Assembly (NCBI GenBank): GCA_021234155.1
Contig: JAJEKV010000004.1
Coordinates: 6,948,109 to 7,012,108, forward strand
Length of the DNA: 64,000 bases
Source: Isoetes taiwanensis
Lineage: Eukaryota; Streptophyta; Lycopodiopsida; Isoetales; Isoetaceae
Reading direction: 5' to 3'
This document shows, piece after piece, positions 1 to 12,535 of the stretch; the first letter of the stretch is position 1, and every line of letters begins with the position of its first letter. The notes under the pieces were generated by a model. It ran no database searches. It was not told the DNA's origin and was given only the letters and a program-made list of their open reading frames with translations. The position numbers and the translations under genes were made by a program.

Positions 1-2
1 GT

Positions 3-422
3 TATCTTGATGCTTGTTTCTCCAGCAAGCTTTGGGATTCCAGGGCCCTGGAACAAGTCGAAACAACACATTACAAGCAGCACATAAATCCCACATTAGA
101 ACGAGGCTCACAGCGCTACCTACATTCACATCTGCCCATGAAAAAGCGCAGGCATATCGCCTCCATTCGCACAGGTGCCCACCATCTCCGGATTGAGACA
201 GGTCGATGGATTGGGGAGCCACGTCAGGATAGGGTTTGTCAGTGCTGCCAGATGGGAGCTGTTGAGGATGAGTGTCACACTTTCCAGAGCTGCCCGGCAT
301 ATGATCAGATTCGGACACGCTATGCTCAGTTGATTAGACCTGATGAGCCGCTACACATGATACTGGGCACGACTTGGTTAAGCTCACTTTCGGATCATAC
401 ATTCAGGAAGTACTGGACTTGA
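3..422 (+). pseudogene. LINE C-terminal zinc-binding region (cut by window start)
   Basis: An open frame runs from the window edge to a TGA at 420-422. It contains an arginine-rich stretch, then RTGAHHLRIETGRW, then a cysteine/histidine cluster (CQCC near 239-250, VEDECH and CPAY near 262-300). This is the zinc-binding tail that follows the reverse transcriptase of many non-LTR retrotransposons. The reverse transcriptase would lie left of the window. The 180 bp after the stop run into an (ATTCT)n tract, as expected for a LINE 3' end with a microsatellite tail. The family is inferred from the tail domain only. It could be a full-length copy or a 5'-truncated one. Confidence 0.6.
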
Positions 423-600
423 GGGCTCAGATATGCCCCGAGTCAACCATTTAATCGTTGTCAGCAGTCTTATTGCTGCCACGGTTTTTTCCTCGAAAAC
501 TCTTCGGGGCGGGGGTTTTTTAATCCGGGCAGTAATGTGACTGCTGCACTTTTTGTATTGGGTCCCATAGGCCGATTGGTCTCCGTGGACGATAAAAACA

Positions 601-690
601 ATTCTATTCTATTCTATTCTATTCTATTCTATTCTATTCTATTCTATTCTATTCTATTCTATTCTATTCTATTCTATTCTATTATATTCT
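601..690 (+). repeat. (ATTCT)n pentanucleotide tract, probable LINE 3' tail
   Basis: About 16 near-perfect copies of ATTCT follow the sequence GACGATAAAAACA. The tract sits where the 3' end of the LINE at 3-422 should be. The last units degrade (ATTATATTCT). A simple expanded microsatellite is the alternative. Confidence 0.8.
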
Positions 691-828
691 TTGCTGACAG
701 TAGATTTTGCAAACTCTGATGAAGGCAAGGTAATTCTAAATTGAACCATGGCAATGACAGCAGCTAGCAGAATCCATCCCAGAAATTCCATTGTTGTAAT
801 GTATACTGAATTCAAATGTTTCAGGTGT

Positions 829-990
829 GGGAAATTCAAATTTGAACTACACTTCAAAATTTTCGAGCACTTCCAATGAGGAAAATTCAAATTTGAACTA
901 CAATTCAATTTTTTCCGAGCAAATGCAATGAGGAAAATTCAAATTTGAACTAGAATTCAAAATTTCCGAGCACTTTCAATGAGGGAAATT
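829..990 (+). repeat. Three tandem copies of a ~51-bp unit
   Basis: The unit begins GAAATTCAAATTTGAAC and ends CAATGAGG. Copies start near 831, 882 and 934. A partial fourth copy (GGGAAATTTGAATTC) starts near 981. No coding potential is seen. Confidence 0.75.
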
Positions 991-1560
991 TGAATTCAAA
1001 CTCACACTTCCACATGAACCCTAAACCTTGGATCTCGAGTTCAAATCGCGCAGCTGCTGTCTTGGAAAACCCCCAGGCACCTTGCTTGAATAGGGATATC
1101 TCAGGGCGATCTCAGAGACACGCCCGAGATCTCACGAACTGATTCCCAGAACCCTAATCGAGATTTCCTCTTCTCTCTCTAGAAATGACGTGGCCAAAGG
1201 GGATAGGTCTACATGGGCTACAGGGATACACTTGAATTCTATATTAATTAAGGCTAACGACTCTCCAATATAATTAGGAAAATAGAAAAAATAAACCATA
1301 ATATTTCTTAAGGGGACATCTTGAGATCCCATATTTTCTCTAATGCCTCAGGATCTTTGTAGCCTTGACAACAAAAATTATAGTCAGATCCTTTCTTGTT
1401 TGCAAGTGGCACCCTTTCTTGCAAGGCAGACTTTTTTCTGTTTAGGGAAAGTGATTAAAACTTGTTGTTTGTGTTTGAGCTTTTTAGTCGGAATTTTCTC
1501 ACACAGAATGGTTGCCTTAAGCAACCTGGAGGTTCTAAACCACTGAGGTTGAAGGTTTTT
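991..1560. other. No gene recognised
   Basis: This is AT-rich spacer. Short open frames have no recognisable domain. It contains the junction where plus-strand copia element B begins, in mid-gene. Confidence 0.5.
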
Positions 1561-2078
1561 CCAGGAACACCTTCAACAGGAAGAAGAGATAAATGCATTC
1601 AAGAGAACTACATATGAGTTAGTTAAGAAACCAGCAGGCAAAAATCTTGTGGATAACAAATGGATCTTCAAAACTAAAATAGGGGCTGATGGCAAATCCA
1701 AGGTTTACAAAGCCAGACCCCAAAAGAAAGGAATGGACTATGATGAGACATTCTCACCTATGGTAAAACTTGCAAGTATCAGAATACTTTTGGCATATGC
1801 AAATGCTCATGATCTTGAAATACATCACATGGATGTTAGTACATCATTTCTGAATGCACCACTTGAGGAGGAAATTTCCATGAAACAAGCAGCTGGTTTT
1901 AAGCAGGGTACAGGAATGGTTTGGAGATTGAAATGAGTTGTTTATGGACTTAAACAGTCACCCAGGAAATGGTATAAATGCATAGACAATTTTCTAAGAG
2001 CAAGTGGCCTTAAAAGACTAGAGAGTGATGGGAACCTATACATGTTTGAGGAGAAACAGAGTTTTTGCATCATTGCAC
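1561..2078 (+). pseudogene. Copia element B: N-terminal half of reverse transcriptase
   Basis: This is the N-terminal part of a Ty1/copia reverse transcriptase. Visible motifs are NKWIFKTK, DYDETFSPMVKLASIR, the catalytic-region HHMDVSTSFLNA, and YGLKQSPRKWY. A TGA at 1933-1935 replaces the codon before VVYGLK, and several residues of the usual KARLVAKG motif are missing. The frame ends at 2078, just before the YVDD active site, where copia A is inserted. It resumes at 17336. Gag, protease and integrase are absent, so the element is 5'-truncated near 1560. Confidence 0.9.
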
Positions 2079-2640
2079 TGTACAATGCTTTTAACAGAAA
2101 CAAGGAACTTGATGTTGAAATCGAGTTGTACTTCCTCCAAAATAAGCGAAATAAGCATAAATCACAACGGGGTTTTAATTTTCCAGCCTAAAGCCTGTCT
2201 GTAACCATGAGCTGTGACAGAGTTTCAGAATTGAAACTATTGCATCCCGCTTCAATCAAGCTCATCCTGCACTTGCGTTTCCAACAGCAAATCAAAACAC
2301 CAGCAATAGCCAAGCAACTAACCTCTTCCGAAATCCAGTTTCCGGGTTGCACAGACGGCTGCGGAACTTGCAACAGGATCCTCTTCTGGTCAACACCAGA
2401 GCACAAAAGATATCAGAAATTGATCTGTAACACACTCAGATAACAAGACTCATAGTTTGATAATTTGTCTTCGTCACTGCCTCCTGATCCGGCGCACACA
2501 CTGCACGTCCATTATTCTCTTTTTTTTATTTATTTTCCCTCCACCGACATGCACAAGAGAAAATGTCATGTGTTCTTAAAAACAATTCCAAATTAAATGA
2601 TGCATAGGTCGACCATTACATATAGCATGATATATTAACA
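2079..2640 (-). repeat. 3' LTR of copia element A
   Basis: On the plus strand it runs from TGTACAATGC to TATTAACA. It matches 16719-17335 over its length apart from one internal deletion of roughly 55 bp after ACAGAAACAA. By eye there are about twenty substitutions, mostly transitions. Confidence 0.93.
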
Positions 2641-2784
2641 CTTCCTCTTCATGCCATATTAGCTTATACTAAGTATTTCCTTGAATAGCACAAACTTTCG
2701 TTCTGTCATGGCTTTAGTGAATAAATCTGCTGCTTGTGAAGTCCCCACATATTGCATAACAATCTCATTTTTAGTAATAAGGTC

Positions 2785-3675
2785 TCATATAAAGTGAATA
2801 TGTAACTCAATATGTTTAGTTCTATCGTGATGCACCGGGTTTCTTGTTATAGCAATGCAACTCAAACTATCATTCAGAAGAACTGTAGGATCAGTTTGAG
2901 ATATACGTATTTCAAGCAACAATCTCTTTACCCAAACAATTTCTTTTGCAGCTAGTGAAGATGCGGTATATTCTGCTTCTGCAGATGACATGGCAACACA
3001 TGATTGTTTTTTGCTTCTCCATGATATTATACCTCATGCAAGCATTAAAGAATAACCTGAAGTAGATCTTCTAGCATCAAGATCTCCTGCCCAATCTGCA
3101 TTTGTGTAAGCAAATAATGTTAGATTATCTGAATTGAACGTAATTCCATGGTCTTTCGTACCCTTTAAACATCTCAAGATTCTTTTGGCTGCAACCCAGT
3201 GTGCTTTTCCTGGATTGTTATTATATCTGCTTAACAAATTTACTGCATAAGAAATATCTGGACGCGTGCAGTTTGCTACATAAAGTAGACACCCAATAAG
3301 TTCTCTATATGGAATATTCTCCAGTTCCCTCTTTTCATATTCTGATGACGGGCAAAGATTGGCTGAGATTTTATATCATGCTACAATAGGCGTACTCACT
3401 GGGTTTGCATTTTCTAGGCCAAACCTTTTGATCATATTCTCTATGTTCCTTCTTTGACAGAGCTTAAGCATTCTATTTTCCTTGTCTCTACTCATTTCAA
3501 TTCCTAGAAATTGTTTCAATTCTCCCAGATCAGTCATTTTGAACCTTTGTTTCAGAACTTCCTTGCATTTTTCCAAGCACTCTATGCTATTTGCTGCCAT
3601 TATGCGATCATCAACATATAGAGCAATAATGCAGAATTTATCTTTATATCTCAACATATCACTATATATATACAA
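2785..3675 (-). pseudogene. Copia element A: C-terminal reverse transcriptase and RNase H
   Basis: On the minus strand, from 3675 down, the frame reads YSDMLRYKDK, then the active site ALYVDD, then KMTDLGELKQFLGIEM. Further blocks are NNPGKAHWVAAKRILRCLKGT and ADWAGDLDARRSTSGY (3237-3034), then SSAEAEYTASSLAAKEIVW (2990 down). The RNase H catalytic-region residues D of ADWAG and E of AEAEY are visible. The pieces lie in different frames with stops between them, so this copy is dead. It joins the segment ending at 13407 at the shared motif NIYIYSDML. Confidence 0.9.
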
Positions 3676-3725
3676 TTATATTGGGTGCCACAAATGATGT
3701 AGAGTCTCAAATGGTGTAGAGATTA

Positions 3726-4353
3726 GGGAAAAACTACCAAATGCCCTTAAGTTTTCACCTATTTTTCAATATGCCCTTAAGTTTTCATTTTTTCATGAAA
3801 TGCCCCTAAGGGGCGTGTACGTATCTAGGATTGTTTTTCATCTTCAACAGGATGCCCTTATGTTTTAACAAAATTTATGAAATGCCCTTAAGTTTTATGA
3901 GAATTTATGAAATGCCCTTTTCCATGTAAACGTAAACCAAAAAACTGTAAACCAGAAACCCGTAAACCTAAACCAGAGTTTATGAAATGCCCTTTCTGAA
4001 CTACGAAATACCCTATAATCTCCCCTGTAGAACCAAAGAACCGGGCAAAAACTATAATTGGAACAGAAGAATTTCGCCTGGTACAATTTCGTGGATGACC
4101 GATTGCCTGGAATCTGCCGTTCTGAAGAATCGGCCGCTGTGAAGAACTTGCCGCTCTGAAGAATCGGCCCGCCAAAACAATCCGTTGGCAGCAAGGGCGT
4201 TTCAGAAAATACAAAAACTTAAAAGGGTATATCAACAATTTCATATTTCTACCTAACCATATACGCTCCTTAGGGGCATTTCGTGAAAAAATGAAAACTT
4301 AAGGGCATCTTGCAAAATAGTCGAAAACTTAAGGGCATTTGGTAGTTTTTCCC
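3726..4353. mobile_element. Mutator-type foldback element (non-autonomous)
   Basis: Long imperfect terminal inverted repeats start GGGAAAAACTACC on the left and end GGTAGTTTTTCCC on the right. They carry repeated AAATGCCCTTAAGTTTTC blocks. A perfect 9-bp target duplication TAGAGATTA lies at 3717-3725 and 4354-4362. The 9-bp duplication and GGG-start ends fit the Mutator superfamily. There is no transposase. A second element of the same plan lies at 29069-30324. Confidence 0.85.
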
Positions 4354-4392
4354 TAGAGATTATGCCACAAAATCTTGGTAGAGATTGATCTC

Positions 4393-4521
4393 GGCCGTCC
4401 ATCTTTTGAGATGGACGGCCCAGACGGTGCCACCTCGTAACTCCCCAAGCACCCCTCTTGTTGGTGTACCAAAATATTGGTACAGATTGATCTCGGCCGT
4501 CCATCTCTGAGATGAACGGCC
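4393..4521. repeat. Repeated palindrome GGCCGTCCATCT...AGATGGACGGCC
   Basis: A perfect 12-bp inverted repeat with a 4-nt spacer lies at 4393-4420. A second, near-perfect copy lies at 4495-4521. Each is preceded by a related stretch that includes TTGGTA and AGATTGATCTC, so the unit is tandemly repeated with a spacing of about 102 bp. It may be a duplicated cis-element. Confidence 0.7.
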
Positions 4522-7500
4522 CACAACAAAAGCCCCAATTCCATTTCTCCATCGAATTGGTCCAGGGATTTTCGAGACGTTGAAACCCCCAAATTATCCC
4601 CTGCCTTCGTCCAGTTCCAGATCCGTCCCCCTCGGCTCTGTGCATTCGGCTCTTTGCACATCGATTCATCTCAGGCTGGGTATATCTGGAGATAGAAACG
4701 AGTTTGGCTATGAATCGGCATGCTGCCAGTGTGCAAATGCACCCGGATCACATGCTGTGGCCGCTTACTGTTGTTCCCAATAGCCGGATTTTCCCTTACA
4801 GTAGTCGGTTCTAGCCCAAATATGGTTTGGCGATGGTATTCCAGAAGAATATCAAACTAATGTTAAGCAAGCACGGCAGAAGGCGATGGGCACCAGGTGG
4901 AACACAGACGCACGGCAATCCGGTGACAAGGCTTTCCCCCTTCTGGTTGGCAAAAATGCGTATCCTTTTGCCTTCTCCATTCCTTTGCTTTTAATTGATC
5001 TCCTGTCCGCTATATTTACCAAAAAAATACAGAGCCAAGCTTTTCCTTTTTCCTTTCATGTCTTGCTCTGTAAAATGAAGATATCCAGCGTCTCTGAGCA
5101 GATAAGTCGATTCTGAGCTTCAATGGTAGACGAGATCTGCTGTTCGGAATGAATGTTGTGCATGCCAAAGCGCTTTATCTCTGCTTATAAAATTCTGTAT
5201 TTGTCTTTCTGCTGGTCTACGGTTACCAATAGAAGTTGAAAAGGAAGGCGTCTGCATCAAATGAAAGGAGAGAATTCCTGTTTAACTCTTACAGGCTATT
5301 GTGCCGGAGAAACGCTTCCTCTGTGATCTACTGAGGTAAGGTTTTTATAATGCATTGTCCAGGATAACATTATGGTTTCCGAGATTTTTTGAGGAACCAT
5401 CAAATGCTTTTCCACTTTCTTGAATATTATGCCCTGTACACATGTAACCTGCTGCTTCTTTTTTTGCAGGATGGGTGATATGAACGTCTGCCATATTTCA
5501 GCTGGATGTCGTTTATCAACTCTATTTAACCTGGCTAGGCTTATAAAAATATTTCTCAAAAACTTGAAGATTTACGATTTGCAGGTAGGTCGTCTTTGGA
5601 GCTAGAAGTGCGATTTTCAACCAAAGCTTTAAGGTTAATATCACCTTTCTTGCTCTGATTTTGACTATTTAAACGGTTCTTTCAACTGCAGGCACTGGAG
5701 ATTGTTGTCTAAGCCTTCAAACATGGATGGGTCATATGAAACATTTGCCATATTTCAGCTGGATGCTGCTTATCGACTCTATTTAACCTGTCTAGGCTTT
5801 TAAAAATATCGAATATCACTTCCGGTTGGCATTTATTGATGTTTAGGTTCTGTTTTAATCACCTATCTCTTGCCCTAAGAAGCAGATATTCCAGGTAATT
5901 TACTCCAGATTTCGCTCAGGCTGCTGAATATGGATTTCAAATATGGATTATAAGCTTAACTCGATTTAGTTTGCTGTTTGCAGGTTTTCTTCAGGCAATG
6001 CTCATTTTGCCTTATTATATCCGTTGATAGCATTGCAATTTACGTAGACAATTTCCAAACAGCAATTTTCAATGGCAACGAGATAATATAGGAGCGTCTG
6101 CAGAGGAGTTTGATGGGTAGAATAACAATTGTCACAACTTGGATGCCGAGTAAAAGTTTGTATGAGCTTTTTATGTTCTCTTTGTTTTGCTGTCATGAAA
6201 TGATGTAGTGGTGGATGTGGTGTTACAGAAACTGAGCATGCCATTAATATGCCTTCCAGCTACTTGCATACGTCTATATTTAATTTTTATTGGCTGACAC
6301 TGATTTTAAGACTTGCTACGTCTCCCACTTGGAGACTTGCTATGTCTCCCACAAGGTATCACCCGTCAATTTGTGTATGTCTTGCTCTATGATATGCATG
6401 CGTTTTGCTAGGATGCATTCCATTATCAAAGTTCTGTTGCTTTCTGCAGGTAGCTTGGCATGTACATTAATTTGTTGATTGCTTTCCACTGTTCTTGCAA
6501 TGTGAACATGAAAAGCTACTTTATGGTTGATTGCTTTTACTATTCTTCTCTAGTTCGCCTAAAATAAAGGATGTGCTGGAGAAATGCAACTAATTATACG
6601 CTGCTTTGTTGTGCTCTATAGAGGTGCAAGATGTGCAGCGCATAATATATAAGCCATGCAGCTTTGGTATGTCTTATTGTAAAGAGGACTTTGATGTCAT
6701 TTCATTGCCATGATTTATTTGTTCTCTTCCCTAAGTGAACGGAGAATGACCCAATCCTTGCCTTCTCTTTCTGCAGTATGCTAACTGAAGAAATAATAGC
6801 TTACTCAAAGTATTGGAATTCGGACTTAGAAGGAACAAAGGGCAAATGTTAGAAGAGTTGGAGAATGAGATGCTCTTTGGTAAATAACCATTGCAAGGTA
6901 CGGATGCCTTATGCATTTTAACTGGGTTGAGCCTGAGAATGCCTCTTGTGGAGGACATCTAATGTAAGTAATTCATGTATAATGAGTTCGTTCTTGCTCC
7001 TGCCATTCCAGGAGAGTATGTCTTTTTATCAAGTGGAAGGAATAATAGCTGTCAATAGCACATCATTAATTTTGCACTTGGGAGCGTGTTGAATTTTGCT
7101 TTTGGAACTGCTGTGTATATATAGTTATGCTGTGGAGTATGGCATATGTGACATAATTTATTTTTAGAATATGTGGGCATTGGCTTTCCCTGTAGTTCTT
7201 ATTGATTAATACAGAGTGGCAAATTTGTGTTCTGCCTTGCAAACTTTCAAGGCCAATCAAAGTAAAAGCTTCTAAATATCAAATGTGTTTCTAGTGCTCA
7301 TCATCACAATCATAATCAAATTGGGTGGCTGCTCCGTATTTGAGCACTTTGAGTAATAATTACCTTGAGTGATGAAGGTAGTTACTCTGCACGATCGAAT
7401 ACCAAAAAGTGGATGAGCAAGGTGCTTCTGCAGTCGGGCTTCTAGGACAGTGCAGAGCTTTATTCATGTTAGGGTGTAAGTTATTTAGTTCTGCTTTTCT

Positions 7501-7662
7501 GTGCAGAAACGTGGATGATAGAGAAATTCTTGCAATCTAAGGTGAATTATTCACCTACAGGTAATAACAGGATTATTGGGATCACAGGGTATAGTATCCT
7601 GCTTTTGAGTTGATGGCTGAGAAATTGGATCAGCTAAATTTGTTTTTGAACAGGGGCGGTGC
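4522..7662 (+). other. Spacer within the insertion; possible old 5' gene part
   Basis: No domain is recognised. Several splice-like junctions are visible, for example TTTTTGCAG at 5461-5469 and GCAG followed by GTAGGT at 5582-5588. They suggest an intron-containing locus upstream of the pantothenate-kinase-like exons. An ~85-bp segment is duplicated here (see the next entry). Confidence 0.35.
5470..5812 (+). repeat. Imperfect duplication of an ~85-bp segment
   Basis: GATGGGTGATATGAACGTCT at 5470 recurs in modified form at 5724, followed by the same CATATTTCAGCTGGATG and CTCTATTTAACCTG blocks in both copies. The copies are about 255 bp apart. Confidence 0.75.
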
Positions 7663-8380
7663 ACAAAAATTTGGAGAACAGCTTGGTAGCATTTCTAGTC
7701 TGCAAATGTGCCGAGCTGATGAGGTGACCAGGTGCTTACACTCTTCCAAACCTCTGTTAAATTGAGAGAATGCTTGATCTAAGATTTTGCATTAACCTGT
7801 TCCATGCCAAACTCTATAAAGTCTAGTAATGGGCATTGACTTTTTAGCAAGACATGCTCAAAGAGTTCTCTTCAAGTACCCAAAAGGTATAATTAGTTAC
7901 CTGATTAGCATGCACCATAATATCATGATATCTTAGGTATTCTCTACTTGCAGGGCTTTATGAAACCATTCCATGCATCAGGAAAAGGAAAATGGGTTGA
8001 ATGGGAAAAGGAGAGATTATTTTCTTGAAGTTCCAGTCTCTCTGCAAGTTGTTGGAGGGCATACGGAATCATTATACCCTTACCTCGTTGTATGTCCTCC
8101 TTTAAATGCTGTATGCACAACATCGATGTTTTTGCTCAGGCGTTTTGTTTGCTATTTTGCTAGGTAAATATCGGTTCTGGAGTGAACATGCTAAAAGTGA
8201 GTTCTTCCACTGATATCAATCGCATAGGTAGTACAAGCCTTGGAGGCAGGTTTGTGGGTGCACTTTTAAAGAAAATAATTGTGCACTGGATGCTTAATTT
8301 ACCATTCTGTGATGCCATCTGAATGCAGTACATTTCTAACAGTCGCCATGAAGCCCTTTTTTCAAGGTACGCACCTCGCA
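7663..8380 (+). pseudogene. Pantothenate-kinase-like exons with preserved introns
   Basis: Pantothenate kinase starts coenzyme A synthesis by phosphorylating pantothenate. Successive splice-bounded pieces match the plant/animal type II family. 7663-7732 reads GGAQKFGEQLGS with the GGGA.KF-type motif. 7822-7889 reads LVMGIDFLARHAQRVLFKYPK. About 7953-8092 ends ESLYPYLV. 8164-8248 reads VNIGSGVNMLKV followed by STSLGG, corresponding to the LLVNIGSG...GGGTFWG core. A short exon reading TFLTVAMKPFF follows near 8331. Introns keep GT/AG ends, so this is a genomic copy rather than a retrocopy. Frame breaks in the third piece and loss of sequence after 8380 mark it as a pseudogene. The match is by family motifs only. 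Confidence 0.6.
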
Positions 8381-11300
8381 TCCGGCAAGATGAGGAAATT
8401 TCGGTAATTCCATAATACCAACAAGATTCTCATTTAGTAGGTACTCTAGATAGCCATGTGGAAGTGTCATAGATCTTAGGCCTCAAGGAACTCTCGCATG
8501 TGATCGAGATTTGTCACAATGCACAGGATGATATGTGTTATGTCTGTGGGGGCGTAAAGCAAATTTTTGTAAACTGGTAAAACTGAGCCAATCACAGGCA
8601 AAGCTAGCTATTGCTAGTATGAGCAAGTTTGTGATAATTCAAGCCAAACATTTTACGTGATCGTTGGTGATCATTATGCCACTGGACTTTTGTCACTATG
8701 AATACTACGGTATTCCGCTTCAAGCATTCCATTTGCCCCTATACTTGCAAAGAATTGGGATTTTGCGTGCCCCTCAATATCGCGTGTGTTTGTTCTTAAA
8801 TGGATCATTATTGAAGCTTGCGGCTGCTCTTAGGAACCTTATGTAGATAGAAAGCCAGTGGCTATCTTCCGTAGTTAAAACTTCTAATTCAAACGTCCAA
8901 TTCAAACTTCAAGATCCGCATCACACATGCTATTAATAATCGGGCCCGTGTATTGTTTTGCAGGCTTTGTCCAATGTCAAGACAAGAAAGGAAAATAGAT
9001 GTTTTCATTTGGGGATGTCTTTTGAATCGTTGGATCCAATGTTGACACGCTGTGTACTGACGTTATACTTAGACTCATACTTAGACTCAGGTAATTTTTA
9101 TGTAGAGTTAACATAATAGCTGGATATGAAGAGTCTGGTTCTTAATAGCATTACGCATGCTGGTTTATTATGTGGCAATCTATTGGTTATGGGAACAACT
9201 ATAGGTGTTTAAACAGGTTCACACTAATAAGAACTAGAAATAGAATCATACATGCAGATAAATGGAAGATACATGCAAAACAAGAACCTGGTTATCCTAG
9301 TGACAAAGAAGTGAGGTGCTTTTGAAGCATTTGCATTTGACATATTCATGCAAAATGATGCAGGCAGGATAAGTTGAACAAAATGGCTGGAATTGTTCCT
9401 GATTACATACTTATTGATGGGAATCGGATTCCTGATAGATTCAGAAAATGATGAATTGCATGCTATCTGCACCTTGGAATGACAGGGCAGAATGCACCAA
9501 TGCATGCATGAAAGGGGTCTTTGTTTTCTTATCGAATCCTTCTTTGACTTGTTTGATCCGTTGTATTTGGTTTATGTTGGCTAAAATTGAAACAACTCGA
9601 TGTGTTTTAAGTCTTGACGGTGTTTTCTATGACTTGGATAGCTTTGTTGCGGTTTACGAGAGCTTTAGGTGCATTCGAGTGGACAAAATTACTATCTTTG
9701 TGCCCGGTTCGTTTTTACTTGTGGTTGATTTACGTCAAAAAAACAGGGATGAAGCTTCATATGTTCGTGAAAACAGCCATGTGTGTTCCAAAGTTGGATG
9801 ACATTAATGCCGAATTGGTCAAGACAGTAGGATTTGATTTCTGACAGCAGTTCAATGGTTGTAGCAAATACTATTGCAGCACTGACAGGGATACAGGAAA
9901 CAAGTAGCAAGTTTGTATTCGAGCAAAAATTATAGTTTATTCAAGCACTTGGCCACATTGAATGTGCACAGAGTACGACTTCTTTTCATTCTTTGGACAT
10001 TCTAGGAGAATTGTTTGGCCGTTTGTTTAAAATTGTTGGTTTCAACAAAATTTCAATGAGGTTCGACAAAGTTGCCCAGTATAGATAGACATCTTAACTT
10101 CACATCGTCCCTAAATACAGGAGAAATGTTTGGTCGTTCGTTTAATGTTGTTGGCTTTAACAAGGTTTCAACAAAGGTTGCCCAAAGATGAGATGCACTT
10201 AACTTTACATGGTCCCTAAATACAATCAACTATGATAAACTTTGTACAATTCTTGGGGAGCCAAAGAAGTACTCAAGAAACCTAGTGGAATACTATTAAA
10301 ATCATAGGGGATCTTCATAGAAAGGGGATTTAAAGGAAAATATTCATAAGATTTTAAGAAAGCTTTGAAGATCATGATAAAGCTAATTGGATCTTAATGT
10401 GAGGGAATGTTCACATCTCAAATGTCAGGCCTCAAATTTAAATCTTGATGCGTGAGATCTATTTGTTTGTATACCAACATAGAGTCTAATTGAGAATCTT
10501 GAAGAACCTACAAGTGATGGATAAAAAAGATGCCTCTATAATTTCTCACAATAGTTCTACCCAGCTTTTTCTTTCTTTTTGCAAACAGTGAACATGATTC
10601 AGAAGGGAACAAGCCCTTTGATGAATATAATTCGGATACAAATTTTGGTTTCTTCATGGTGGAGATTTAGATTCTATGCAAACTTTTTGTTTGAAATAAT
10701 TGACGCTGAAGTATGCAGATTAATCATGTAGTTGGAAAAACAAAATGCATTTGGCACTGGAAGGATTTGGCTATGGCTATGGTTGGGCATGAGCAGATTG
10801 GCTTCAATTCCTTTCAATAGAAGGGTCCTTCATTTACCAAGGCAGTGTTTTGGATATGTAGCATCCTCCTTGGAATTTCGTTGTAGGCATTGTTTGAAAG
10901 CTCAAACAGTGGAGCAAGAGCATCTGGAAGCGAAACTAAAATGGATGCCTTATGTATTAGTTGCTTGGTTTGAAAAATGCATGCATTTTTTGGGTGGTTC
11001 TTTGAATGAAAAGAAAAACAGTTAAACATTAAACTTTGGTATTAATTGTTTATTTGTGACATAGCATGCTCATTATGTTGGCTTCTCTAAACACTGGAAG
11101 GCTCTTGCTTTGCTACTTATTGGAATAAGTGTGAACCAACTCCATGGAACACTTATCGAACTACAATAATAGTTCCATCGGCATAGGGTGTTCTTGAAAG
11201 ACAGTAGCAAGAAACTCCTTGGCTACATCAAGGAGTTTTGTGATTTGAGTTGTGATGTTGAGATGTCATGTTTATGGTTATAGCTTCTTTTAGCATAATC

Positions 11301-12535
11301 TATAGGTCTTGATATTAACCGCATTGCTCGTGAGTAAACAAAAATATTATGTGAAAATTGAAGAATGTATCATTGTTTACATCTTAGTGATATGTACGTT
11401 AAAACATTTTAAGGTGGCCACATTCAGGCCGTTTAATTTTAAGATTTGATCTCATCCATTGAATAAAAGTCATTGAAATACATGAGGAAATTAAATGCCG
11501 ACATGTTCGATGTCTCTGTTGTTTCTGTGGGGGGACGAAGCCGCAATGGCCGAGCTCGCAATCGATTTCTCAAGTTATCTAATGCCGAATTTGCCTTCTC
11601 GGCATCCCGTCTGCTTCAAGGCCATCTAGGTCCGCTAACATATAATGAAGATTGTGTAACATTTGTCTCCAACATATTTCCAACATTTTTGCCCAACATA
11701 TGTCCAATATATGCCCAACCACTGTCCAACATATATTTGAGATATGCCCAACATATATTAAAGACTTGCAAATGGTCGTTTTGTATTTGCCAAATGCAGT
11801 TTTTGTCACAGACAATTCTATGTGGAACTATTGAGAGTTGAAGGAATTTAAGGCATAAAGGTACTTATTCCATCGAAGGATGGAGACGCTTCCATAGATG
11901 TTGGCACATCAAGATATACAGTAAATATTGTCTACAGGGAAATCCTCTAAGAGTGAGTCTAATACATAGAACATCTATTTCTTTTTTCTTTTTGTTCTCA
12001 TTTATTAGATGGCAAATAACACTATGCCCGGCGAATTGGCATTTTAGTGGCCAGAGATCTCACCTGTGTTGAAATATGCAATGGAGTGGATTTAGAGTCT
12101 ACAAATTATTGCATTTTGAGGCGGTATTTAATTCGATTATACGAACCCACTTTGAGATGAGTTGTCTCACGTGTTGTGAGATATCATGCGCAGTTCGGAT
12201 CAAAGACTCACCAATGCATTTGCTCAACTCGATACACGATAATAGTTTTTAATAAATGATAGAAAAATGACGCGCTAGTGGTAAAAATGACGCATTAGTG
12301 GTAGAAGATAAAGGTGCAAGATAGAGGGGCCAGCAACAGCATGCATAAAAATCTGATTTGTTCACAAATACATGGCACATGTTCGGATAACAAATATGGT
12401 TCAATGAGGGCAATATCTGTCAAATTAACAATGCTTCCACCTGTTTGGAAACCATTAAATCGGTTGTTTGGAAATAGTTATCTCATTTTGCTAAAAACTT
12501 TTATCATTTCGCCAAATTAGAGTGCAGTATCGATA
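8381..12535. other. Insertion interior, no gene recognised; several short repeats
   Basis: There are no recognisable domains on either strand. A ~110-bp stretch is imperfectly duplicated at about 10010-10125 and 10125-10215 (TTTGGCCGTTTGTTTAA and CCCTAAATAC blocks). A CCAACATAT/CCAATATAT-rich patch lies at 11660-11765. Confidence 0.45.
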
